Source: Paenibacillus sp. Marseille-Q4541
GTDB taxonomy: Bacteria > Bacillota > Bacilli > Paenibacillales > Paenibacillaceae
Direction of reading: 5' to 3'
Length of the DNA: 64,000 nt
Assembly: GCF_018310695.1 (NCBI RefSeq)
Contig: NZ_JAGXCY010000003.1
Location: 62,001-126,000 of the forward strand
Positions 52,901-62,005 of this stretch are shown here, piece by piece. Each line of letters starts with the position of its first letter. Within the stretch, counting starts at the first letter, position 1. The notes beneath the pieces were generated by a model. It was not told the DNA's origin. It saw nothing but the letters and a program-made list of their open reading frames with translations, and did no database searches. Made by a program: the position numbers and the translations under genes.

Positions 52901-52982
52901 TCAAGTAAACAAGGATACGGAAATAGCCTTGTCGTTCACACCTTTTGAGATTGTAACACTACGTGTGAAAGCAAGAGTTTAA
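49923..52982 (+). CDS. Alpha-mannosidase (GH38)
   Basis: This 1019-residue cytosolic enzyme hydrolyses alpha-mannosides. The zinc-binding motif is GHAHMDLAWLWP (His242, Asp246 region) and the catalytic nucleophile is Asp356 in LWMPDVFGYSASLPQI. Further family markers are EPQGAMWVESDTNVPGGESL and FGIGDGGGGPGEEHL, then the mid helical bundle with LYQFHDILPGSSI near residue 560. The C-terminal half is beta-sandwich. It resembles the bacterial and vacuolar-type GH38 group (N-terminal all-beta extension of about 230 residues before the barrel). It forms one operon with the glycosidase-like gene upstream and the CUT1 transporter downstream. Confidence 0.95.
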   Translation: MPYEPIRPEQLQQMVTKLRESIYQPIAELEVTAWVTSEPVPYEERRSGTEITLTHGERWGELWDCAWFRFTGHIPQSESHKKIVLLLDVNGELCLVDDEGTPIQGLTTINSEFDFSLGLPGKRVVDIREPDVDGGRIELWADAGNNDLFGKYRGGTLHEALIAVCREDIRKLYYDAEVLLETAEQLPAGTARKERIYQTLYEVSLLLRQKTEDCINQAQSLLSKQLSMRGGDPVVNISAVGHAHMDLAWLWPIRETIRKGARTFSTVLQMMDRYPDYVFGASQPQLYDWMKQHYPKLYAKIKQRVREGRWEPQGAMWVESDTNVPGGESLVRQILYGKRYFQQEFGMEVKSLWMPDVFGYSASLPQILKKSGVDYMMTQKLSWSEYNRHPHHSFLWEGIDGSSVLTHMPPEDTYNSPAAPRSIVKAERNYLDKNVSEHCLMLFGIGDGGGGPGEEHLERLAREKNLLGLSPVVQEPSWRFFERLNEERERLQTWRGELYLEKHQGTLTSQARSKRYNRKMEKALRELEFASVLAAGMIRKPYPAETLENIWKEVLLYQFHDILPGSSIKRVYDESLERYEALLQQTETMITETYSELTHRVSSMIEDSEKVVIFNSLPWERKEWIHVNGHWRNVQVPSMGYTVMSQNDNAARAEEVTLAETDWKGLHASSVERTLENDIFTIKFDENGAICSIFDKVETRNVIPQGYEGNALRIYHDGGDAWDFPHDYSADSGMRLTLIDVNMLTDGPRAGLIFDYIYGESKLSQIVVLTEGSRRIDFETVVDWKEDDKMLRTSFPVDVRSDSVHCEIQFGNLSRPTHRNTMWDFAKDEICAHQWIDLSEPDYGVALLNDCKYGHRARNNILDLNLLRSSSYPDPDADRSAHTFTYSLYPHQGDHVQAEIYRRGNELNIPLRLVSLAAPSDQAQNLLPDTISLLQIEHPHVMVESVKKAEDSDDMIIRLYETSGSRIQTTIRTGFDMSEAWIVDLMETIISPLQVNKDTEIALSFTPFEIVTLRVKARV

Positions 52983-53026
52983 TCGGCGTAAAAGGGGTTT
53001 GCCACCCCGGTAAAGGAGGTGGAAAT

Positions 53027-53953
53027 GTGATCAATCATCGGAACGCCAAGAGTCGTTTGATGAAACGGATATGGCAGCATAAGTTGTTTTACTTGTTCAT
53101 GCTGCCGGGTATCATTTGGTTTTTACTGTTTTCCTATGTACCACTCTTCGGAATCCAAGTTGCCTTTAGAGATTACACATTTCAAGGCGGCTTTACGGGA
53201 AGCCCGTGGGCAGGGTTTAAGTATTTCGAACAGTTTTTTAACTATTATCAGTCCGGAGCCATTATCCGTAATACGGTCGTTATCAGTTTAATGAAACTGC
53301 TCATTGGTTTCCCGATGCCAATTATTCTCGCTATTTTACTCAATGAAATTCGTAATTTGAAATTCAAAAAAACAGTCCAAACCCTATCCTACTTACCTTA
53401 CTTCGTATCTTGGATTGTAGTCGTAACCCTCATGCAAAGACTTTTGACTCCATATGGGGGACCCGTTAATGACCTACTTGTAAATCTAGGTACGGGGCCA
53501 TTTCAGTTCCTCAACAATCCAACCTGGTTTTATCAAATGATTGTCGGATCTGACATTTGGAAGAACATCGGTTGGAACTCCATTATATTTATGGCTGCCA
53601 TTGCGGGGATTGATCAGCAGCAGTATGAAGCTGCGAAGATCGACGGTGCCGGTCGTTTTCGTCAAATCTGGCATATTACGCTTCCGGGCATTCGCAATGT
53701 TGCGATCATTTTGTTTATTCTGGCGGTCGGAAGTTTGATGAACGCCGGCTATGAGCAGCTGCTTCTCCTAAATGGTCCTGCAACGGCAAGCATGGGCAGT
53801 GTGCTGGATGTGCATTCCATCAATTCGGGTATCCGTGAAGGACGATTAAGTTACGCCGCGGCAGTTGGATTGTTCCAAAGTGTAATTGGTCTCATTCTGG
53901 TCTTGACTGTTAACCGGATTGCTCGAAAAGTCAGTGACGTATCCCTGTTCTAA
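53027..53953 (+). CDS. LplB-type sugar ABC transporter permease
   Basis: This 308-residue permease has six helices and the N-terminus typical of LplB/YtcP transporters (HKLFYLFMLPGIIWFLLFSY, LFGIQVAFRDYTFQGGFTGS). The EAA loop is YEAAKIDGAGRFRQIWHIT near residue 203. The start is GTG with AAAGGAGGT upstream, 44 bases after the mannosidase. It works with the next two genes; no ATPase is encoded nearby. Confidence 0.92.
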   Translation: MINHRNAKSRLMKRIWQHKLFYLFMLPGIIWFLLFSYVPLFGIQVAFRDYTFQGGFTGSPWAGFKYFEQFFNYYQSGAIIRNTVVISLMKLLIGFPMPIILAILLNEIRNLKFKKTVQTLSYLPYFVSWIVVVTLMQRLLTPYGGPVNDLLVNLGTGPFQFLNNPTWFYQMIVGSDIWKNIGWNSIIFMAAIAGIDQQQYEAAKIDGAGRFRQIWHITLPGIRNVAIILFILAVGSLMNAGYEQLLLLNGPATASMGSVLDVHSINSGIREGRLSYAAAVGLFQSVIGLILVLTVNRIARKVSDVSLF

Positions 53954-53965
53954 GGAGGTGACGAT

Positions 53966-54862
53966 ATGAAACGGAATTGGTCTTTTTTCTCGATTGTTAA
54001 TTATATTGTTCTCGCAGTGGTTGCCTTTTCTATGATTTATCCTTTTATCTACATTTTGGCTTATTCACTAAATGACGGCAAAGATTCAATGCTGGGGGCG
54101 ATTTATTTTCTGCCTCGTAAGTTTACGCTAGAAAACTATGCTCAAGTATTCGACAATGAACGGATTTGGCGGGCTTACGGTATCACGATTATGCGCACGT
54201 TGATCGGAACATTCCTGCATGTGTTGCTGTGTACACTGATGGCTTACGCTCTGTCCAAAAGAACACTGCCTGGACGCACTTTTTTCACCTTCTATATCTT
54301 CCTGCCTACCATCTTCAGCGCCGGGTTCATTCCGTACTTTATTACCTTACAAAAGCTCCATCTCATCAATTCGTTTTGGGTGTATGTACTTCCATTGCTT
54401 TATAACTTCATGCATATCGTCATCCTTCGGACCTTCCTGCAAGGAATTCCGGAAGAGCTGGAAGAATCAGCGCGTATCGACGGTTACAGCGATTTTCAAA
54501 TCTTTCTACGCATTATTTTGCCACTATCTGGTCCGGTGCTTGCGACAATATCACTGTTTATCGGTGTTGCCCACTGGAACGACTGGTTTTCAGGTGCGTA
54601 CTATGTTTCGGATAAAAATCTAATTCCAGTGCAGACTTTGCTGCAAGAAATGCTGACTGAAGCGGAATCATTATCTAACTCCATGCAGCGAGCAGCCCAG
54701 CAAGGCGGACAGACGGTAGGCGGAATGAGCGGAGCTGGGGCAACGCCGGAGTCCCTTCGTATGGCACTGCTTGTCATTACGGTCTTCCCGATATTGTGTA
54801 TTTATCCGTTCCTGCAACGTTTTTTTGTAAAAGGAGTGATGATCGGCTCTGTGAAAGGCTAG
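53966..54862 (+). CDS. LplC-type sugar ABC transporter permease
   Basis: This 298-residue permease is the partner of the preceding one. It has six helices, opening YIVLAVVAFSMIYPFIYILA, and the EAA loop LEESARIDGYSDFQIFLRII near residue 170. Residues 230-262 form a long Gln/Gly-rich periplasmic loop (QRAAQQGGQTVGGMSGAGAT) seen in this family. AAGGAGGTG precedes the ATG, 12 bases after the first permease. Confidence 0.92.
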   Translation: MKRNWSFFSIVNYIVLAVVAFSMIYPFIYILAYSLNDGKDSMLGAIYFLPRKFTLENYAQVFDNERIWRAYGITIMRTLIGTFLHVLLCTLMAYALSKRTLPGRTFFTFYIFLPTIFSAGFIPYFITLQKLHLINSFWVYVLPLLYNFMHIVILRTFLQGIPEELEESARIDGYSDFQIFLRIILPLSGPVLATISLFIGVAHWNDWFSGAYYVSDKNLIPVQTLLQEMLTEAESLSNSMQRAAQQGGQTVGGMSGAGATPESLRMALLVITVFPILCIYPFLQRFFVKGVMIGSVKG

Positions 54863-54929
54863 TGTATTAACCCGTTAGGAAAGTTTTAGCCCAAAGTAGT
54901 GGATATCCATAATTCAGGAGGAGATTGAA

Positions 54930-56573
54930 TTGAAAAGGATTATGTTGAAAAGCGCATCCGCACTATGTGTTCTGACACTTGTTGGAGGGTTACTCATCGG
55001 CTGTTCAGACACAGCTCAGAAAGGGGAATCCGGAGATAAATCCTATACCCTTAAATTATTGCATAACTGGAACGGATCGGTTGGGTCAGAAGATATGTCT
55101 CCTGTCGAGAAAGTGATTGAAGAAAAAACGGGCGTCAAGATTGAGTGGGAGTATACGAAAGGAAGCGAAGCTGAAAAGGTAAATACGATCTTTGCAACTC
55201 AGGATCTTCCTGACATCTATACGGGACCGGCCTGGGGTGGAGAACTAGACGGCGTCATTAAGGCTGCTAAAGAGGGTCAATTGGTTGATTTTTCAGATAA
55301 ATTGAGTGAGTATCCGAACCTTGCGAAATCTATTGCAAAAGAAAATGTGCCTCCAGCTTTATATGAAAAAGCGATTGATGCCTACGATGGCAAAAAGTTT
55401 TTACTCTTTCAGAACCAACCTGCTACCAATGAAGATGCGATGGACTGGTTGTATGGCTTTTATGTACGCAAAGATATCGCTGAAAAAGTGGGTGTAGATC
55501 CACAGTCCGTAGTGACGAAAGATGATTTCTATCAATTCCTGAAGAAAATCAAAGATGCCAATCTTCAAGAGAACGGTCAACCTGTATTTCCTCTAGGCGC
55601 TTTCAGTAATGGCTGGGCTGTTGCCATTGGAAATACGATGTTTTACGGTGGTGCTGATTACGTGGATAAAGGGGATGGCACCCTTGAGCATAGTTTCTTC
55701 TCTAAAGGTTACGAAGAGTACACTATATTCTACCGTAAACTGTTAGAGGAAGGGCTCATGGATCCTGAATTATTCACACAGACTGACCCGATCGCAAAGG
55801 AAAAAATCAATCAGGGCCGTGTTGCTATTTTAGCTGCGCATTTCCCAGCGATCTATGATGCTTCTTTAGAGTATCTCTCTTCTCACCCAGGTAGCGAGTA
55901 TGTTCCACTGGGTCCGATGGAGCGGGCTGACGTTGAACAAGATCGGCCGGTAGATCTCGGTATTCAAGGGAACAACGTGACTGCAATTACCAAAGCTTGT
56001 AAAGATGAATGTGTTGATGCTGCGCTGAAGTTTCTTGATTTTATGGCTTCCGATGAAGGTTTTATGCTCGCTAGATACGGTGTTCAAGGCGTTCATTGGG
56101 ATATGAAGGATGGAAAACCAGTTGCGAATCAAGAATGGTTTAACAAAATAAATGCGGATCAAACAGGCAAAACTCGCAGAAACGAAGGAATGTATAACGG
56201 TTTGGAATCGCTTACCGGACTTGACCGGATTAATTCGGTAGGCGGTGGGGATATATGGGCAGATCAGAAACGGCAACAAGCCATGGAGGAAGCACGTAAG
56301 ATCCTTCGTCCAAATGGTATTCAGGTCATCAGTGCCTACAATCCTAGTGATGTCATGTCGCTCGCTCCCGAGTGGGAAATGCTCAAGCCATCCATGGATC
56401 GGATGGGGGATGCTTGGAAAGAAGCCGTTTTTGCAAAATCAGACGAAGCAGCACTTAAAATTATCAATGAACTCCGCAATCAGATGAAAAATACCGGCTA
56501 TGACAAAGCGATGCAATATACAAACGATAATATGAAGGATAAAGAAGCTGTAACTGTGAAGATGCCTAACTGA
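54930..56573 (+). CDS. LplA-type substrate-binding lipoprotein
   Basis: This 547-residue extracellular binding protein has a lipobox LLIGCS near residue 25 and the large fold of LplA/YtcQ proteins (about 500-560 residues). Motifs include HNWNGSVGSEDMSPVEKVIE, DLPDIYTGPAWGG and the conserved YGFYVRKDIAEKVGVDP near residue 165. The start is TTG with AGGAGGAG upstream. The permease-permease-binding-protein order matches Lpl systems. The neighbouring mannosidase suggests a mannose-bearing oligosaccharide ligand; this is inferred. Confidence 0.92.
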   Translation: MKRIMLKSASALCVLTLVGGLLIGCSDTAQKGESGDKSYTLKLLHNWNGSVGSEDMSPVEKVIEEKTGVKIEWEYTKGSEAEKVNTIFATQDLPDIYTGPAWGGELDGVIKAAKEGQLVDFSDKLSEYPNLAKSIAKENVPPALYEKAIDAYDGKKFLLFQNQPATNEDAMDWLYGFYVRKDIAEKVGVDPQSVVTKDDFYQFLKKIKDANLQENGQPVFPLGAFSNGWAVAIGNTMFYGGADYVDKGDGTLEHSFFSKGYEEYTIFYRKLLEEGLMDPELFTQTDPIAKEKINQGRVAILAAHFPAIYDASLEYLSSHPGSEYVPLGPMERADVEQDRPVDLGIQGNNVTAITKACKDECVDAALKFLDFMASDEGFMLARYGVQGVHWDMKDGKPVANQEWFNKINADQTGKTRRNEGMYNGLESLTGLDRINSVGGGDIWADQKRQQAMEEARKILRPNGIQVISAYNPSDVMSLAPEWEMLKPSMDRMGDAWKEAVFAKSDEAALKIINELRNQMKNTGYDKAMQYTNDNMKDKEAVTVKMPN

Positions 56574-56631
56574 TCGGAAAACGGGAAGTGCTAGAATCTT
56601 AAAAAATATCCATTTGAGGAGTTGTAGCGGC

Positions 56632-58695
56632 ATGGAAAAGAGTTTCAGACCCCCTTCTGTACCATTAGTAACGGTAGATCCCTATTTCAATGTTTGGTCA
56701 GCAGCTGACCATCTATACGATGATCATACTCGCCACTGGACGAACAAAAGCAATGGAATGGTTGGTATCATCATCATTGATGGCAAGCCGAAGAGATTCA
56801 TGGGTAGGCTGAGTGATCAGGATGAATTTGAACTAGGTGAACAGGATCCGGATGTTCTCATTCAGACCCATTTGTTGGTTGAACCGGTTACGACGAAGTA
56901 TACCTTTGAAGGGGAAGGCGTTGAACTGGAAGTTCATTTCACAACTCCCTTATTGTTAAGTGATCTTGATTTGTTATCTAGACCTGTCACTTATGTGAGT
57001 TTTTATGTTCGAGCTGTTGATGGACAGTCGCATCAAGTGAAAATCTATTTTGATGTCACAGGCGAATGGTGCGTGAATACGCCAGATCAGCATATAAAAT
57101 GGGAACGTCAGTCCATTGAAGGTGAACTGATAACCCTGTTTATGGGAACTGTGGATCAGCCACTGCTTCAGCGTTCCGGAGATGATACGAGAATTGATTG
57201 GGGTTACATGCATCTCGTGGTTCCTCAATCTAAGGAGAACAAAACCGTATTTCATTCCGCTGCAAGCCGTCAGCAGTATGTGAGCTCAGGTGTGTTTCCT
57301 TCACAAGATGATCTCAATCAACCGCGTGCAGCCGAGGACAATATGCCTGTGATGGCAGTCGAACTGGATTTAGGAACCATTCAAAGTGAACCCGAATCCC
57401 GGTTTTTGATGCTCGCATATGATGATGTGCATTCCATTGAATATTTTAATGAACCACTTGATCCGTACTGGAAGAGACAGGGAGTGACGTTTCCTGAAAT
57501 GTTGCTGACTGCTGCAGAGGAGTACGAAGAAATTGTTCAAAGATGTGATCGCTTCAATCAGGAACTGAGGTCAGAGAGTACTCTTGCAGGCGGTGAGAAA
57601 TATAAGGACATTTTGGCATTAACGTACAGACAATCAATCGCTGCACATAAACTTGTATTAGACTCTTCAGGCGATGTTTTGTTTTTCTCTAAAGAAAATT
57701 TTAGTAATGGCTGTATCGCTACCGTAGATGTAAGTTATCCATCGATACCGCTATACCTAAGATATAATACAGAGCTCGTCAAGGGTATGATGAGACCGAT
57801 ATACAAATATGCGAAGAGCGGTGATTGGAAGTTTGAATTTGCGCCTCATGATGTGGGCACGTACCCGAAAGCCAACGGTCAAGTCTATGGAGAGAATAAA
57901 CTGGAATATCAAATGCCGATCGAAGAATGCGGAAATATGCTCCTCATGGCTGCTGCGGTAACGAAGTATGAGAAGCATGCTGATTTTGCTAAAGATCATT
58001 GGGAGCTGCTCACGAAATGGGCGGGGTATTTACTTCAAAATGGACTGGACCCGGAAAATCAGTTATGTACGGATGACTTCGCCGGTCATTTGGCGCACAA
58101 TACGAATCTATCTATAAAAGCTATTTTAGGAATCGCTGCCTATTCTTATATGTGTGACATGCTTGGAATAGAGGATGGTATTGCTTATCGAGAGGCTGCT
58201 CAGAAAATGGCAAGTGAATGGGTATCCATGGCGGACGCAGGGGATCACTATAAGCTTACTTTTGACAGTGATCATAATAGCTGGAGCATGAAGTACAATC
58301 TAGTATGGGATCAATTGCTTGGACTGAATCTGTTCCCGAAGGAAATCGCGATGAAAGAGCTGAATTACTATACGAAACGTCAGAATGAGTATGGTGTTCC
58401 GCTGGATAGTCGTGATACGTATACGAAGGCGGATTGGTTGATGTGGTGTGCTTCCATGAGTTCATCTCAGGCGCAGTTTGAACAATTGATTGCTCCCTTG
58501 TGGGATTTCATGAATGAAACTTCGAGCCGAGTTCCCGTTACCGATTGGTATGATACGATAAAAGGGACTCAGATCAATTTCCAGAATCGATCGGTTGTAG
58601 GTGGGTTTTTTATTCAATTGCTAATGAAAGAACAGACGATAAACTTAGTGAAATCGGGTGATCGAAATGCAGAAACGCATAGCAATAGATCATAA
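56632..58695 (+). CDS. Glutaminase-A-like protein (DUF4965/DUF5127/DUF1793)
   Basis: This 687-residue protein matches the fungal glutaminase A-like family in layout: an N-terminal beta domain (residues 1-330, PPSVPLVTVDPYFNVWSAAD) and a helical-toroid domain (335-680). The toroid part includes LTYRQSIAAHKLVLD, FFSKENFSNGCIATVDVSYP, FAPHDVGTYPKANGQVYG and DDFAGHLAHNTNLSIKAILG. The second half is an (alpha/alpha)6 fold related to many glycosidases, so a glycosidase role is as likely as glutamine hydrolysis. There is no signal peptide, unlike many homologs. ATG 56632 follows GAGGAG by 10 bases. It overlaps the next gene by 29 bases. Confidence 0.85.
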   Translation: MEKSFRPPSVPLVTVDPYFNVWSAADHLYDDHTRHWTNKSNGMVGIIIIDGKPKRFMGRLSDQDEFELGEQDPDVLIQTHLLVEPVTTKYTFEGEGVELEVHFTTPLLLSDLDLLSRPVTYVSFYVRAVDGQSHQVKIYFDVTGEWCVNTPDQHIKWERQSIEGELITLFMGTVDQPLLQRSGDDTRIDWGYMHLVVPQSKENKTVFHSAASRQQYVSSGVFPSQDDLNQPRAAEDNMPVMAVELDLGTIQSEPESRFLMLAYDDVHSIEYFNEPLDPYWKRQGVTFPEMLLTAAEEYEEIVQRCDRFNQELRSESTLAGGEKYKDILALTYRQSIAAHKLVLDSSGDVLFFSKENFSNGCIATVDVSYPSIPLYLRYNTELVKGMMRPIYKYAKSGDWKFEFAPHDVGTYPKANGQVYGENKLEYQMPIEECGNMLLMAAAVTKYEKHADFAKDHWELLTKWAGYLLQNGLDPENQLCTDDFAGHLAHNTNLSIKAILGIAAYSYMCDMLGIEDGIAYREAAQKMASEWVSMADAGDHYKLTFDSDHNSWSMKYNLVWDQLLGLNLFPKEIAMKELNYYTKRQNEYGVPLDSRDTYTKADWLMWCASMSSSQAQFEQLIAPLWDFMNETSSRVPVTDWYDTIKGTQINFQNRSVVGGFFIQLLMKEQTINLVKSGDRNAETHSNRS

Positions 58696-61600
58696 TCGAT
58701 TGATGGAACAATTTTTATCTCCTGAGGCCGTATATCGGCCTCAGCCTTTTTGGTTTTTAAACCATACTCTCAATAAACAAGAGCTTAAAGAGCAAATTCA
58801 GGCCATGCATGAGGAAGGTGTGGGCGGTGTTGTTCTTCACGCTCGACATGGTTTGCAGACTTCCTACCTTTCTACAGAGTTTATGGAAGTTTTGGAGTTC
58901 TGTACTCAGGAGTGCCATAAACGAAATATGGTGGTCTGGCTATATGATGAGGAGAATTGGCCGAGTGGAACGCTGGGTGGTCAATTAACACGCCAGTACC
59001 CGGAATATCGTATGAGATACATGAGGATGGAAGAACGCAGATATATACCCGGTATGCAGCAAGGGGCATTACATTTGGATTATTCCTCATATGATAATAA
59101 TGAGCTTATCGCTATATTAGCGTATCGTGCCATACAGCAGGGTGAAGAGTGGTTGCTGTGTGGTGAAGCACAAGATATTTCGAATATGCTCGGCGAGGAA
59201 TGGAAACCGGATACGAACGAGCCTTATATTATTTTGGCATGCTGGTCATGTGAAATTGCAGAAGGGATCACATTTAAGAATGGGTATTACTTGGATACAT
59301 TGAATCCGGAAGCGGTTCAAGCGTTTATCCGAATGTCATATGAACCATTCTTACAGCTGCAAGAACATTTCGGAACGACAATCCAAGGTGTGTTTACAGA
59401 TGAACCGGGGCTCATGATCCATGATGGTTTTTTCGGTACGGAAGCGATAAGAACCGAAGTTCACAATGTGAACGCCACATTGCCTGGAGTGGTATTGCCT
59501 TGGACTCGTGACATGGAGAAAAGGTTTCAGCAGGAGAATGGGTACCATCTGGTACCAAGGCTTGGGGCTTTGCTATATAACATGGCTGATAGCAGCCGGA
59601 CTACAAGACAGCAATATTATGACACGATTTCCCGCTGGTATGTCGATGGTTATCATGCTGCAATTCGTTCGTGGTGCGAACGTCAGAGGCTGCTATACAT
59701 TGGTCATACGCTGGAAGAACCCGTATGGGGCCAAGCACGGTCTCAGGGCAATCAAACCAGGGTATTGCAGCAATTTCATTATGCTGGGGTCGATTATCTG
59801 ACACCTGGTATTGGAACGAAGGAGAATCCGTATCGCATCGTATCCGTAAAGACAGCGGCATCTGTCGCTCAGCTCGAAAAGAAGGAACGAGTCATTTGCG
59901 AATCCTTTGGGGCAAGCGGTCATGCGTATTCGATGCGCCAGCGAAGGCTGGATGCTAATTTTATGGCCTTTTTGGGAGTGAACCTGTTTATTCCACATGC
60001 TTTTTATTATTCATTTGCGGGTTATCGGAAGACGGACTTTCCACCTACAGAATTCAAGCATGCTCCGCATTGGAATCATTACCGTACATTTGCCGATTAT
60101 ATTGCAAGATTGAGTCTGCTTGGAACTCATGGGAAGCGATCACCTGAAGTACTGTTATTATCCCCGATTCATACGGTGTACCAAGATATGTTTGTGTCTG
60201 GTCAGGCGAATGTACATCCCTTGTCGGATGTGTTGTTCTCACGTCTATCGGATAGAATGCTGCGATGCTCAGTTGATTACGATTACGTAGATGAGTGTCA
60301 ACTGAGAGAAGCACAGATTACCCAAGGTGAGGGATTCATATTTAGAGAGGGTCAGCCCGGATATCCGATCATAATCATGCCTGAGATCCAAGTGTTGTCA
60401 AAGGACATTGCAGCTAAGTTAATTACTTTTGTGAACAGTGGCGGGACTCTCATTGCATTAAATCGAATTCCGATGGACAGTGAAGTAAGACGGCAAGATC
60501 CGGAACTTGCAAAATATATGGAGACGTTATTCGGTGACAAACAAGAGCATGGGGAACAGAACTCTGTTGGTAAAGGGTACAGTTTGTTCTATGACTTAAA
60601 CGAGCTAACGGATGAAGCCGCAACTAGGGAGTCTTTAGAGATCTTTTGCGGTGATTTAAAAGGAATGCTTCGTAACCATGCTTCATTATCTTGGAGCATG
60701 ATGGAAGGGCAGATCGAAGATCTTATCATGGTTGAGCGTCAGGTAGAAGATCAGCACTTCGTGTGGCTCATGAATTGGTCTGAGCAGACCGTGAAGATAA
60801 GAATCGATAAGGATACAAACCGGGATAACTCACAAGAGTGGTGTTTGGAAAGTGGAAGCATTCAGCCGTTACCACAGAATGGTGTAATCTCTTTTGCAGC
60901 AGGGGAACTTCGCATTATTGCCGTATCGCCGGCAAAGAACACCATTACTCCTACAGAAAAAGATAAGGAAGGGAAGTTCTTCACACAGGATGAAATCCTG
61001 CTTGATGATAAGTGGCAGTTCAAAACAAAAGATCCTAATGTGTTATTACTGGATGAATGGCAAGTTACTCTTAACGATCGACAGTCGAGAATGAACGCTA
61101 TTATGCCTGGCCAAGTGAACACCTATCGAACGAAGTTCATCATAACAGAGGCGTTGAAGCATCAACTTTATTCATCAAAAGATACAGGAGATTCTGTTCA
61201 AGGAGATCTAGGCAAAATCGAACTTATTCTAGATGAAGTAGAGCAAAAGATTCCAGCACATATCGGATTTCTACAGCGCAGGCGCAATATTGAGATCTTT
61301 GTGAATGGTGTGCGTCAGCAGGCGTTATTACCCTCGAGGTGGCAGGATAACTACTATCAGAGTGTCAATATAACATCTCATCTGGAGATAGGAGAGAATG
61401 AGCTTGAAATCCTAATGGTATCTTTGCTTGAACCGATGCCAGCGATATCTTTTCCGGCTTATCTTATTGGTCCGTTTGCTGTCCACGATCGTACATTAAC
61501 AACCGAACAAGCGCGAGTGTCAGGAGATGCGAGCACTGCTGGTTATCCTTACTATTCTGGAGTGATCTGCTATACGCAGCAAATAGATGTGGGGCAGTTG

Positions 61601-61867
61601 GATATCTCTGTGAATGAAGAATGGTGGCTGGAAGCAGAGGATATCCGTGAAACTGTACGTCTTTTCGTGAATGATAAGGATGCAGGGGTAAAATTATGGC
61701 CACCTTATCGCTGGGATATTTCACCTTATGTTGAACAAGGCAAGAATAAGGTAACCCTTCAAATTGCCAACACACTTGAGAACTTATATGGTAAAACCCC
61801 GCTGCCTTCTGGTATAACGGGACAAGTGAAAATAGTACGGCGACTTATTGATAAAACATTTGGATAA
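58667..61867 (+). CDS. GH106-like glycoside hydrolase (rhamnosidase-type fold)
   Basis: This 1066-residue protein resembles GH106 alpha-L-rhamnosidase-type enzymes. It has the N-terminal PFWFLNHTLNKQELKEQI and GVGGVVLHARHGLQTSYLS, then VVWLYDEENWPSG, IQGVFTDEPGLM (possible catalytic acid) and a long TIM barrel to about residue 480. A glutamine-amidotransferase-like segment (about 500-620) and C-terminal jelly-roll sugar-binding domains (about 790-1060) follow, with the GH2-like IEIFVNGVRQQ and YRWDISPYVEQGKN. There is no signal peptide. GTG 58658 is an alternative start; ATG 58667 follows GGGTGAT. It closes the operon. Rhamnose specificity is unproven, and the family is broader than its name. 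Confidence 0.75.
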   Translation: MQKRIAIDHNRLMEQFLSPEAVYRPQPFWFLNHTLNKQELKEQIQAMHEEGVGGVVLHARHGLQTSYLSTEFMEVLEFCTQECHKRNMVVWLYDEENWPSGTLGGQLTRQYPEYRMRYMRMEERRYIPGMQQGALHLDYSSYDNNELIAILAYRAIQQGEEWLLCGEAQDISNMLGEEWKPDTNEPYIILACWSCEIAEGITFKNGYYLDTLNPEAVQAFIRMSYEPFLQLQEHFGTTIQGVFTDEPGLMIHDGFFGTEAIRTEVHNVNATLPGVVLPWTRDMEKRFQQENGYHLVPRLGALLYNMADSSRTTRQQYYDTISRWYVDGYHAAIRSWCERQRLLYIGHTLEEPVWGQARSQGNQTRVLQQFHYAGVDYLTPGIGTKENPYRIVSVKTAASVAQLEKKERVICESFGASGHAYSMRQRRLDANFMAFLGVNLFIPHAFYYSFAGYRKTDFPPTEFKHAPHWNHYRTFADYIARLSLLGTHGKRSPEVLLLSPIHTVYQDMFVSGQANVHPLSDVLFSRLSDRMLRCSVDYDYVDECQLREAQITQGEGFIFREGQPGYPIIIMPEIQVLSKDIAAKLITFVNSGGTLIALNRIPMDSEVRRQDPELAKYMETLFGDKQEHGEQNSVGKGYSLFYDLNELTDEAATRESLEIFCGDLKGMLRNHASLSWSMMEGQIEDLIMVERQVEDQHFVWLMNWSEQTVKIRIDKDTNRDNSQEWCLESGSIQPLPQNGVISFAAGELRIIAVSPAKNTITPTEKDKEGKFFTQDEILLDDKWQFKTKDPNVLLLDEWQVTLNDRQSRMNAIMPGQVNTYRTKFIITEALKHQLYSSKDTGDSVQGDLGKIELILDEVEQKIPAHIGFLQRRRNIEIFVNGVRQQALLPSRWQDNYYQSVNITSHLEIGENELEILMVSLLEPMPAISFPAYLIGPFAVHDRTLTTEQARVSGDASTAGYPYYSGVICYTQQIDVGQLDISVNEEWWLEAEDIRETVRLFVNDKDAGVKLWPPYRWDISPYVEQGKNKVTLQIANTLENLYGKTPLPSGITGQVKIVRRLIDKTFG

Positions 61868-61946
61868 TACATTGTTGAAAATAGTCGTTCGGGTGTTAAT
61901 GGAAAGAAGGTGTAGTCCTTTACATTAACATTTGACATAATCAAAC

Positions 61947-61986
61947 AAAACAACCTTAGTCGGGAATGCCCGACCAAGGTTGTTTT
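61947..61986. terminator. Bidirectional terminator of the glycan operon
   Basis: AAAACAACCTT-AG-TCGGG pairs with CCCGA-CC-AAGGTTGTTTT around AATG. It serves both the plus-strand operon and the convergent GxGYxYP paralog. Confidence 0.9.
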
Positions 61987-62005
61987 CATATGTCCTACAG
62001 TTATA

